From an uncultured Clostridia bacterium (lineage in GTDB: Bacteria > Bacillota > Clostridia > Oscillospirales > Ruminococcaceae), in contig CAMEPN010000103.1 in NCBI GenBank assembly GCA_945931735.1, forward strand, positions 1 through 6,751: DNA of 6,751 nucleotides, in the 5' to 3' direction. A model generated the notes under the pieces. The model had not been told where the DNA came from, made no database searches, and worked only from the letters and a program-made list of their open reading frames with translations. A program made the translations under genes and the position numbers. Shown here one piece after another: positions 1 through 5,029 of the stretch (position 1 is its first letter; each line of letters begins with the position of its first letter).

Positions 1-129
1 CGAGAATTTTCCGGTTTTTGCGGTCGGATTGCAGCAGCTTGAAAATCTGTTCAACGCAGCAAAAACGCCGTCCCTATGGACGGCGAGGAAAATTCGGATT
101 GTTTTGCGTCGGGTCGTTCCCGATGCAAA
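1..129. repeat. Tandem intergenic repeat, copy 1
   Basis: This is the first of two nearly identical units; the other is at 159-288. They differ by two substitutions (G56 versus A214; T124 versus C283) and one inserted A near 245, so the copies are recent or kept homogeneous. Each unit holds an outer inverted repeat (GAATTTTCC at 4-12, GGAAAATTC at 87-95), a compact 8-bp stem at 66-85 and a longer stem with arms 101-113 and 119-130. The unit may extend left of the window. Short open frames here are repeat artefacts; the copies show no codon-like pattern of change. It could be a dispersed REP/MITE-like element or a duplicated tRNA trailer; the sequence alone does not decide. Confidence 0.85.
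61..85 (-). terminator. Terminator-like hairpin in repeat copy 1
   Basis: On the minus strand an 8-bp perfect GC-rich stem (arms 66-73 and 78-85, 4-nt loop) is followed directly by five T residues (the A run at 61-65 on the plus strand). This is the form of an intrinsic terminator and could act as a backup stop for the tRNA-Arg transcript. Confidence 0.5.
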
Positions 130-158
130 GAGCCGCCCGAGGGATAGCGCAGTCGCCC

Positions 159-288
159 CGAGAATTTTCCGGTTTTTGCGGTCGGATTGCAGCAGCTTGA
201 AAATCTGTTCAACACAGCAAAAACGCCGTCCCTATGGACGGCGAAGGAAAATTCGGATTGTTTTGCGTCGGGTCGTTCCCGACGCAAA
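159..288. repeat. Tandem intergenic repeat, copy 2
   Basis: This is the second unit, offset 158 bp from copy 1 (159 bp after the single-A insertion). It ends only a few bases before the 3' end of the minus-strand tRNA-Arg, so on the minus strand it forms the tRNA trailer. The 29-bp stretch at 130-158 between the units is GC-rich and may belong to the full repeat period, with copy 2 truncated at the tRNA side. In this copy the long stem is perfect, whereas copy 1 carries a C-to-T change in one arm. Confidence 0.85.
219..243 (-). terminator. Probable tRNA-Arg terminator
   Basis: This is the same 8-bp stem as in copy 1 (arms 224-231 and 236-243, 4-nt loop) followed on the minus strand by TTTTT. 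It lies about 50 nt downstream of the tRNA CCA end and is the first intrinsic terminator the tRNA transcript would meet. Confidence 0.6.
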
Positions 289-290
289 AC
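260..290. repeat. 13-bp perfect inverted repeat just after tRNA
   Basis: The arms at 260-272 (GTTTTGCGTCGGG) and 278-290 are perfect reverse complements around a 5-nt loop. On the minus strand the stem begins two bases after the tRNA CCA. No T run follows, so it is not a canonical terminator. It could define the tRNA 3' processing boundary or be a mobile-repeat palindrome. Confidence 0.8.
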
Positions 291-292
291 CC

Positions 293-367
293 TGGCACCC
301 CTTGTAGGAATCGAACCTACAACTGCCCCTTAGGAGGGGGCTGTTATATCCATTTAACTAAAGAGGC
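293..367 (-). tRNA. tRNA-Arg (anticodon CCU)
   Basis: The reverse complement folds into a complete 75-nt cloverleaf. The acceptor GCCTCTT pairs with AAGGGGT, including G-U pairs, followed by discriminator G and an encoded CCA. The D stem is GTTA/TAAC, the anticodon stem is GCCCC/GGGGC around loop CTCCTAA, and the T arm is GTAGG-TTCGATT-CCTAC. The loop places anticodon CCT at positions 34-36, which reads AGG arginine codons. It has its own promoter at 381-409 and a repeat-rich trailer. AGG is rare in the neighbouring surface-protein genes, which prefer AGA. Confidence 0.96.
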
Positions 368-380
368 TCATAACATAGAT

Positions 381-409
381 ATTATATCATTTAATTGCGC
401 GATTTTCAA
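381..409 (-). promoter_or_regulatory. Sigma-A promoter for tRNA-Arg
   Basis: On the minus strand, TTGAAA (404-409) and TATAAT (381-386) are separated by exactly 17 bp, with a TGA extended -10 just upstream of TATAAT. Transcription would start a few bases before the tRNA 5' end at 367, as expected for a short tRNA leader. Confidence 0.85.
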
Positions 410-663
410 GGGGATATTTTTATTTTGTGCATAATGTTCAAAAAATATCGTAAAAATTACGTCTAATTCACAATAGCGAAAGAAATATTATGAAAATAAG
501 CTGATTAAAAATAGAAAAATACGCCGAGAATATCTGTAAGTTATTTTACTTAATAATACTATGAACCGCATAACAGAGCCGTTTTATGCCCTTTTTTTTA
601 AGTAAATCACAACGCTTGATTAATTTCAATAAAAAAACATGAAAGATTTATACAAATTGCACA
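410..663. other. AT-rich intergenic stretch
   Basis: This is about 250 bp of very AT-rich DNA between the divergently oriented tRNA promoter and the promoter of the first surface-protein gene. Apart from the terminator-like hairpin at 568-599 and a small inverted repeat (TAAGT/ACTTA) near 538-552, I see no supported gene, RNA or conserved motif. Confidence 0.6.
568..599 (+). terminator. Plus-strand terminator with no obvious gene
   Basis: A 6-bp stem (GCATAA 568-573, TTATGC 584-589) is followed by CC and eight T residues (592-599). The T run marks plus-strand orientation. No plus-strand gene lies upstream in the window, since the only nearby gene is the minus-strand tRNA. It may end a small RNA, be a relic, or lie by chance in AT-rich DNA; the stem is only moderately strong. 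Confidence 0.45.
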
Positions 664-693
664 TTGACGAAAGTCGTGTAAAAATGTTATAGT
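664..693 (+). promoter_or_regulatory. Extended -10 promoter for surface genes
   Basis: TTGACG (664-669) and TATAGT (688-693) are separated by 18 bp, with TGT (685-687) forming an extended -10. A start near 700 would give a leader of about 100 nt before the ATG at 804. The sequence CGTGTAAA..TGTTATA in the spacer and -10 also appears in the ABC-gene promoter at 6061-6089. Confidence 0.75.
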
Positions 694-749
694 GTTATAC
701 AAGGGTAGTTATGTCTTTTTGGGCTTACTGCCTTTACAAACGTGAATTT

Positions 750-774
750 TTTCCGCGCCGAGTCCGTGCGGAAA
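750..774 (+). promoter_or_regulatory. Leader hairpin upstream of first surface gene
   Basis: TTTCCGC (750-756) pairs with GCGGAAA (768-774); one wobble and one GC pair can extend the stem inward. It lies in the predicted 5' leader, 12 bp before the AAGGAGG ribosome binding site at 787-793, and may stabilise the mRNA. No T run follows, so it is unlikely to be a terminator. Confidence 0.5.
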
Positions 775-803
775 TATTATGACTTCAAGGAGGATTTTTT
801 ATT

Positions 804-1592
804 ATGAAGTTCGCAAAGGTTCTTTCCGTAGCAGCTGCTGTTGCTACAACTGCGGCTCTCGCAGCAACCGCAAGCGCAGAGCTGGTTACTTCTTCCAGCA
901 CAGCAAACGGCCTTACTGCCGGCACAGGTATGTGGCTGATCAAGCCTTTCTGCCCCGCTGAGGGTCACGACCTCGGTCTTGACCTCGTGAACGCAGGCTC
1001 TCTCGTATTCACTATCAAGGCTGCTGAGCCGGAGTGGTTCGAGGGTCAGACAGGCGGCGGAGTAGTTGTTTCCTGCGGTCCTACCACGATCACACCCGCT
1101 GACCACAACTGGGCTTCCAAGAGCTTCTGGGGCGTAGTTGACGAGGATCTCGAGCTTGATACACACGACGCTAACGCTGATATCCAGTCCGTTAAGGTTG
1201 GCGACTACACCTACGAGCTGACCTGCCCCATCGACGACAGCAACTGTGTTTACGAAGAAGTACTTGGCTCCGAGGACGGCTACATTCAGTTCGCTCTTCA
1301 GGAGTGGGGTTCCGATATGTCCGCTATCGAGGTAGTTTCCTTCGAGATCAAGGACAAGTCCGGCAACACAATGGCTCTGTTTGACGGCGACGGCAACCTC
1401 GTTACCGGCACAACAGCTCCCGCTGACGATACCGCAGCAGACGACACCGCAGCAGCTGACGATACTGCAACTACAACCACAACTACTACCGACAAGACTT
1501 CTCCCGACACCGGCGTTGAGGGCATCGCAGCAGTTGCAGGCCTTGCAGCAGTAGCAGCAGGCGCAGTTGTTATCTCCAGAAAGAGAAAGTAA
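804..1592 (+). CDS. Secreted wall-anchored surface protein, SPDTG tail
   Basis: The 262-aa product has a signal peptide with a likely cut after ATASA (residue ~25), then a globular domain to about residue 200. Its conserved aromatic motifs are EWFEG, HNW, FWGVVDEDLEL and LQEW, and it ends in an Asp-rich GNT/DGDGN segment. This pattern fits a beta-sandwich of carbohydrate-binding type, but I cannot name the family. A low-complexity Asp/Ala/Thr linker (~203-232) leads to SPDTG (233-237), a hydrophobic segment and RKRK. [S/P]PxTG is the motif recognised by class B sortases in Clostridia such as C. difficile, so covalent wall attachment is likely; no sortase gene is in view. Start supported by AAGGAGG at 787-793, 10 nt upstream. 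Mature part has four cysteines. Closely related to the next gene. Confidence 0.93.
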   Translation: MKFAKVLSVAAAVATTAALAATASAELVTSSSTANGLTAGTGMWLIKPFCPAEGHDLGLDLVNAGSLVFTIKAAEPEWFEGQTGGGVVVSCGPTTITPADHNWASKSFWGVVDEDLELDTHDANADIQSVKVGDYTYELTCPIDDSNCVYEEVLGSEDGYIQFALQEWGSDMSAIEVVSFEIKDKSGNTMALFDGDGNLVTGTTAPADDTAADDTAAADDTATTTTTTTDKTSPDTGVEGIAAVAGLAAVAAGAVVISRKRK

Positions 1593-1605
1593 TTTTAGGG
1601 CGCAG

Positions 1606-1620
1606 ACCGTTTTATACGGT
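1606..1620 (+). promoter_or_regulatory. Small intercistronic hairpin
   Basis: ACCGT (1606-1610) and ACGGT (1616-1620) form a 5-bp stem with a 5-nt loop, 13 bp after the first stop codon. There is no T run. A similar ACCGC/GCGGT hairpin followed by TATA lies after the second paralogue at 2498-2515. It may protect the mRNA 3' end or act at a processing site. Confidence 0.4.
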
Positions 1621-1652
1621 ATACTTAAATAAATATTTGGAGGATCATTATC

Positions 1653-2468
1653 ATGAAGATCGCAAAGATTCTTTCCGCAGCTTCCGCAGCTGCAGTTTGC
1701 GCAGCAGCTCTCGCAGCAACAGCAAGCGCAACTCTGACAACAGTTGATTCCGATGGCAAGTTCTCCAGCGGAACAGGCAGCTGGATGCCCGTTGTTTACT
1801 CCGACGGTACATTCGACTCCAGCTCCAAGGACGTTAACGACTACGGCATCGACTGCACAAAGATCGCTTCCGTTTCCGTTGTGTTCACACCCGCTGAAAA
1901 GGATTGGTGGGAAGGTGAAGTAGGCGGCGCGCTGGTTCTCTCCAGCAAGAGCGCTGACGATTCTTCCCATAACTGGAACGGCAAGGAGTTCTGGGGCGTA
2001 GTTGACGAGGATCTCGAGCTGGCTACACGCGCAGAGGATAAGCCCCTGCTCGCTGAAAAGACCGGCGACTATGAGTACACTCTGACAATGACAGTTGACG
2101 ACACCAACTGCGTTGTTGAGAATTACAGCCTCGTTCAGATCGCATTCCAGGAGTGGTCCACAGGCATGACCGATATCACTGTTCTCGGCATGACCGCTTA
2201 CGACGCTGACGGAAACGTTCTGCTCGCTTGGGACGCTGAGGGCAACGTTATCGCTAACGCTGCTGAGGGCGCTGCTGCTGACGATACAGCAGATGAGGAA
2301 ACCGCTTCTGCCGATGACACTGCTGCTGACGCTGACGAAGACACCGCTGTTACCGCTCCCGCTCCCGACAAGACCTCCCCTGATACAGGCGTAGAGGGTG
2401 TTGCTGCGGTTGCAGGCATCGCTGTTGTAGCTGCCGGCGCTGTTGCTCTCTCCAGAAAGAGAAAGTAA
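1653..2468 (+). CDS. Secreted wall-anchored surface protein, paralogue
   Basis: The 271-aa protein has the same layout as its upstream neighbour: signal peptide ending in ATASA (~26), a ~180-aa domain with DWWEG, HNW, FWGVVDEDLEL and QEW, an acidic Ala/Asp/Thr linker, SPDTG (242-246), membrane segment and SRKRK. The gene lies 60 bp downstream with GGAGG at 1639-1643 (spacing 9 nt) and no promoter I can see between them, so the two are probably co-transcribed. The N-terminal third and linker have diverged far more than the Trp-rich core and sorting tail. A cysteine in the signal peptide (AAVC) does not form a proper lipobox. Function unknown; glycan binding or a surface-layer role is inference only. 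Confidence 0.93.
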   Translation: MKIAKILSAASAAAVCAAALAATASATLTTVDSDGKFSSGTGSWMPVVYSDGTFDSSSKDVNDYGIDCTKIASVSVVFTPAEKDWWEGEVGGALVLSSKSADDSSHNWNGKEFWGVVDEDLELATRAEDKPLLAEKTGDYEYTLTMTVDDTNCVVENYSLVQIAFQEWSTGMTDITVLGMTAYDADGNVLLAWDAEGNVIANAAEGAAADDTADEETASADDTAADADEDTAVTAPAPDKTSPDTGVEGVAAVAGIAVVAAGAVALSRKRK

Positions 2469-2497
2469 TTTTCCCGGGTCATTCTGATCCGCTGTAA

Positions 2498-2515
2498 ACC
2501 GCTTAACAATGCGGT
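2498..2515 (+). promoter_or_regulatory. Small hairpin after second paralogue
   Basis: ACCGC (2498-2502) pairs with GCGGT (2511-2515) around an 8-nt loop, 29 bp after the stop codon, followed by ATAAA. It matches the position type and outer ACC/GGT of the hairpin at 1606-1620 and may be a duplicated 3'-end element. Confidence 0.35.
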
Positions 2516-2526
2516 ATAAATGGGAA

Positions 2527-2570
2527 TTCGCCCGTTTTGAAAAAAATTTTTGAAACGGGTGAAACTTTTT
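2527..2570 (+). terminator. Terminator-like long hairpin
   Basis: A 13-bp stem at 2531-2559 (CCCGTTT outer arm, A-rich/T-rich inner arm with two G-U pairs, AAA loop) can be extended by four outer pairs to 2527-2563. TTTTT follows at 2566-2570. It probably ends the transcript of the two paralogues. Its 3' flank overlaps the -35 element of the first ECF-like promoter (TGAAAC at 2560-2565). Confidence 0.65.
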
Positions 2571-2589
2571 CCCGACGGTCCGTGACTAC
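2560..2589 (+). promoter_or_regulatory. ECF-sigma-like promoter A
   Basis: TGAAAC (2560-2565) followed by a T run, a 15-bp spacer and CGTGACTAC (2581-2589). TGAAAC with a -10 of CGT type is the known pattern of extracytoplasmic-function sigma factors such as Bacillus SigW/SigM, where the spacer is typically 16 bp. An odd palindrome ACTACAGTAGT (2585-2595) overlaps the -10. No good sigma-A promoter is visible in this gap. Confidence 0.5.
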
Positions 2590-2620
2590 AGTAGTGAAAA
2601 CGGGAATCTAAAAATTGTTT

Positions 2621-2637
2621 GGAAAAAATATTTTTCC
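2621..2637. repeat. A/T-tract inverted repeat before promoter B
   Basis: GGAAAAA and TTTTTCC are 7-bp arms around ATA, ending one base before the -35 TGAAAC of promoter B. It may act as an UP-like A-tract or short hairpin; the hairpin at 2531-2559 occupies the same place relative to promoter A. Confidence 0.5.
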
Positions 2638-2667
2638 TGAAACTTTTTTGAACATTCTCGTGACTAC
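2638..2667 (+). promoter_or_regulatory. ECF-sigma-like promoter B
   Basis: TGAAAC (2638-2643) with six T residues, a 15-bp spacer and CGTGACTAC (2659-2667). The -35, T run, spacing and -10 match promoter A exactly while the spacer bases differ, which argues for function over simple duplication. Initiation near 2670 would give a ~90-nt leader for the dockerin gene. Confidence 0.55.
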
Positions 2668-2673
2668 CCTCAT

Positions 2674-2692
2674 AACGGATCATATATCCGTT
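2674..2692 (+). promoter_or_regulatory. Leader hairpin of dockerin gene
   Basis: AACGGAT (2674-2680) and ATCCGTT (2686-2692) form a perfect 7-bp stem with a 5-nt loop. It would sit at the very 5' end of an RNA started from promoter B, a usual place for an mRNA-stabilising hairpin. A role as an operator is also possible. Confidence 0.5.
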
Positions 2693-2756
2693 TATTACAT
2701 CCGAGTGCCCGATAACTCAGAGATGTTTTAAAAAACAATAATTTAGGAGGACTATT

Positions 2757-4934
2757 ATGTTAAGAAGAAGAATTCTTGCATCTGCTATGGCGTCTGTAAT
2801 GGCTCTGACTTCCGTTGCAGTTGTAGCCAATGCAGACGATACTGCTGTTGACGTAAAGAACGTTAAGACCAAGGCAGACCTCGAGGCTTATGTAAAGAGC
2901 CTGGAGACACTGAGAACCGATGATATCTATGATTACGGTACTACTTCTCAGGAGAACTTCACAAACGCTCTCGCATATGCTGAGAACGTTCTGGCTGACG
3001 CAGCTTCCACAGTTGACAACTACACCGCTGCTTACTCCATGCTGAAGAACGTTGTTGATGGTCTGACCATCTACACCGCTGATCAGCTCAAGACCCTTAT
3101 CGCTTCCTGCGCAAAGATCTACGAGTCCAACAACGAGATGGATAACGGCGACGCTATCTACAAAGATGACCAGGGCAATGGTAAGGACTACTCCGACTTC
3201 GCAGCTGCTTACGAGACCGCTCAGGATTACCTGACTTCCGGCGACTCCAGCATGGTTACAGACGCTTACGAGGCTCTGGACGCTGCTAAGAAGAACCTGA
3301 CCGCTCTTGCTTCCGTAACAAAGGCTCAGTTCAGATCCGCTCTGAAGAGCTACGAGGCTCTTATCGGTAAGGAGAACGCTTACGAGTCTTGGAGAAGAGG
3401 TTCCTTCTCTAAGGGTTGGGTTAACCTCGCATCCGGTAACTACTGGATCATCAGCGGCGGCGCTCACGATGCTGACTTCAATACATACGGTGAACTGTTC
3501 GATCTCATCAAGAACGGCGACAGTGTTATCGATATGGGCGGCTGGAGCACATCTATCATCGACGCTAACGGCAGCGCAAGCGTTTACGCTTTCATCAATG
3601 ATCAGTACAATGAGCTGACTCAGATCGAAGGCTCCACAAAGACTACTAACCCCACGATCGTTAAGGCTTACAACGCTGCTCTGGACGCTGTTGCACTGTT
3701 CAACGACTGGTCTGTTGACAATGTAACAAGAGGTACAAACACCGCTGTTAAGACCCTGCTCAAGACATACCACAACCAGCTCGTTGCTGCATACAAGAGA
3801 ACCACAGCTGAGGATCTCTACGCAACAGTAAGCGGCAAGGCTGCAGGCAACTGGATCGTTACAAACGACAACGGCAAGATCACCGGCGCATCCCTTAACA
3901 ACGATTCCGGCAAGGCTTGGGAAGGCAAGATCAACGGCGAGACTGTTAAGATCAACAAGGGCGGCGACATCCTTAAGTATGTTGAAGTTACTTCCGATGA
4001 TGTAACAGACGCTACTCTGAAGCAGGCTCTCAAGCTCGTTGAGGACTACACAGCTTCTACTCCTGTTACCACCGGTATCAAGGATATCGACGACACAGGT
4101 TCTATCACTAACCCCACCGGCAAGTCTTCTGCTGAGTGGACTCTGATCTACAGATATCTGAAGTACGCTCTCGAGGATCTCTTCCCCGCAGCAGACGCTA
4201 CTTACAAGAGAACAGACGTAACAACTCTGATCAACTCCGCTTACGACCTCGCAGATGTTACTGGTGACGCAGCTGTATTTGCTGTTGAGCACGATGCACT
4301 GGTTGCACAGCGTCAGGCAGCTCAGAAGTGGGTTGCAGCTGCTAACAGCAACAAGTCCTACAAGGACGGCATGGAAGTTGACGGTCAGACAGCTACTGAT
4401 GTTTACAAGGCTCTGAACAGCGCATACAAGGCTCTGAACGATAAGCTCGGCAACTACGCTTACAGCTACGGTGAGATCTACAACAAGATCGCTGAAGTTT
4501 CCGACATGATCGACGCAGGCGACCTGAAGGCTACAGATGAGCTTAAGAAGGCTCTGAACGACCTCGCTTACAAGTTCACAACTGTTAGCAACTTTGCTGA
4601 CGAAGAGAATGTAATCTTCGACGAGGATCGTAACCTTGTTGATTACAACCGCCTTAACACAAACAGCGATGGCTCTAAGACCACTCAGGACGAGAAGGAT
4701 CTGAAGGCTGCTTACGAGGCTCTGCTCGCAGAGGTTAAGAAGCAGACCGAAGTTACCGTTGTTCTCGGCGATGTTGACGGCAACGGCGCTGTAAATGCAC
4801 TCGATGCTGCTGCTATCCTGAAGGCAATCGTTGACGGCACTGTTATCGAAGCAGCTGTTGGCGATGTAAATGCTGACGGTGCTGTAAACGCACTCGACGC
4901 TGCTAAGATCCTTGCTGACGTTGTTGCAGGCTAA
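2757..4934 (+). CDS. Secreted dockerin protein with helical stalk modules
   Basis: The 725-aa protein has a signal peptide cut near VVANA (26). Residues ~38-103, ~107-183, ~487-565 and ~570-664 have the pattern of FIVAR-like three-helix modules (spaced Ala/Leu, AYxxL, AxxxL). The middle (~210-430) is less regular and unrecognised, with GNYWIISGG and GNWIVTN motifs. The C-terminus is a type I-like dockerin: calcium loops D672-x-D-x-N...D683 and D703-x-N-x-D...D714, each followed by a helix. Both loops carry the same N-A-L-D at positions 9-12, so the two halves are symmetric. Dockerins bind cohesins with calcium; the next gene encodes a likely cohesin. No catalytic domain is apparent, suggesting a stalk, adaptor or binding protein. 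Start supported by AGGAGG at 2745-2750, 6 nt upstream. Confidence 0.93.
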   Translation: MLRRRILASAMASVMALTSVAVVANADDTAVDVKNVKTKADLEAYVKSLETLRTDDIYDYGTTSQENFTNALAYAENVLADAASTVDNYTAAYSMLKNVVDGLTIYTADQLKTLIASCAKIYESNNEMDNGDAIYKDDQGNGKDYSDFAAAYETAQDYLTSGDSSMVTDAYEALDAAKKNLTALASVTKAQFRSALKSYEALIGKENAYESWRRGSFSKGWVNLASGNYWIISGGAHDADFNTYGELFDLIKNGDSVIDMGGWSTSIIDANGSASVYAFINDQYNELTQIEGSTKTTNPTIVKAYNAALDAVALFNDWSVDNVTRGTNTAVKTLLKTYHNQLVAAYKRTTAEDLYATVSGKAAGNWIVTNDNGKITGASLNNDSGKAWEGKINGETVKINKGGDILKYVEVTSDDVTDATLKQALKLVEDYTASTPVTTGIKDIDDTGSITNPTGKSSAEWTLIYRYLKYALEDLFPAADATYKRTDVTTLINSAYDLADVTGDAAVFAVEHDALVAQRQAAQKWVAAANSNKSYKDGMEVDGQTATDVYKALNSAYKALNDKLGNYAYSYGEIYNKIAEVSDMIDAGDLKATDELKKALNDLAYKFTTVSNFADEENVIFDEDRNLVDYNRLNTNSDGSKTTQDEKDLKAAYEALLAEVKKQTEVTVVLGDVDGNGAVNALDAAAILKAIVDGTVIEAAVGDVNADGAVNALDAAKILADVVAG
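4770..4934 (+). other. Type I-like dockerin domain
   Basis: This segment encodes two 12-residue EF-hand-like calcium loops plus helices, residues 672-725 of the upstream gene's protein. Loop ligand positions 1, 3, 5 and 12 are D, D, N, D and D, N, D, D. Residues A-L occupy the positions that in known type I dockerins govern cohesin choice, and they are identical in both halves, as in dockerins that bind in two orientations. Confidence 0.9.
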
Positions 4935-4969
4935 TCTTAGTCAACTAATCCCGGTTCTTTAATTGTCCC

Positions 4970-4995
4970 GCGGGGCGGAAGCCCCGCACTGGGGC
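4970..4995 (+). promoter_or_regulatory. Intercistronic switchable stem-loop
   Basis: GCGGGGC (4970-4976) pairs with GCCCCGC (4981-4987) across a GGAA loop, a stable GNRA-type tetraloop. The middle arm can instead pair with GGGGC (4991-4995). No T run follows, so it is not a plain terminator. It may tune the relative amount of dockerin and cohesin mRNA by processing, stability or partial termination. Confidence 0.65.
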
Positions 4996-5016
4996 CATTA
5001 AATACAAAAAAATTAT

Positions 5017-5021
5017 GGAGG
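5017..5021 (+). promoter_or_regulatory. Ribosome binding site that fixes the start
   Basis: GGAGG lies 8 nt before ATG 5030. An in-frame ATG at 5015 overlaps this site and has no ribosome binding site of its own, so the start at 5030 is correct and removes five acidic or polar residues from in front of MKK. Confidence 0.9.
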
Positions 5022-5029
5022 AAAATAAT

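Noticed and set aside
1..290. CRISPR array
   Set aside because: There are only two units of ~130 bp with nearly the whole unit conserved and a single 29-bp gap, which is not CRISPR geometry.
18..307. Short open frames inside the tandem repeat
   Set aside because: The same peptide recurs because the DNA repeats. The hairpin content, lack of ribosome sites and the single-base indel between copies argue against coding.
1678..1731. Lipoprotein signal in the second paralogue
   Set aside because: The Cys in AAVC lacks the lipobox context (L-A/S-G/A-C), and a normal signal peptidase site ASA follows.
777..1970. Long minus-strand open frame (397 aa)
   Set aside because: It is antisense to the two surface genes, extremely Cys-rich because GCA is read as TGC, and has no ribosome binding site. 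It is open because the sense genes avoid TTA, CTA and TCA codons.
2760..4292. Long minus-strand open frame (510 aa)
   Set aside because: It is antisense to the dockerin gene, with unnatural composition and no start signals. The sense frame has a signal peptide, strong ribosome site and dockerin.
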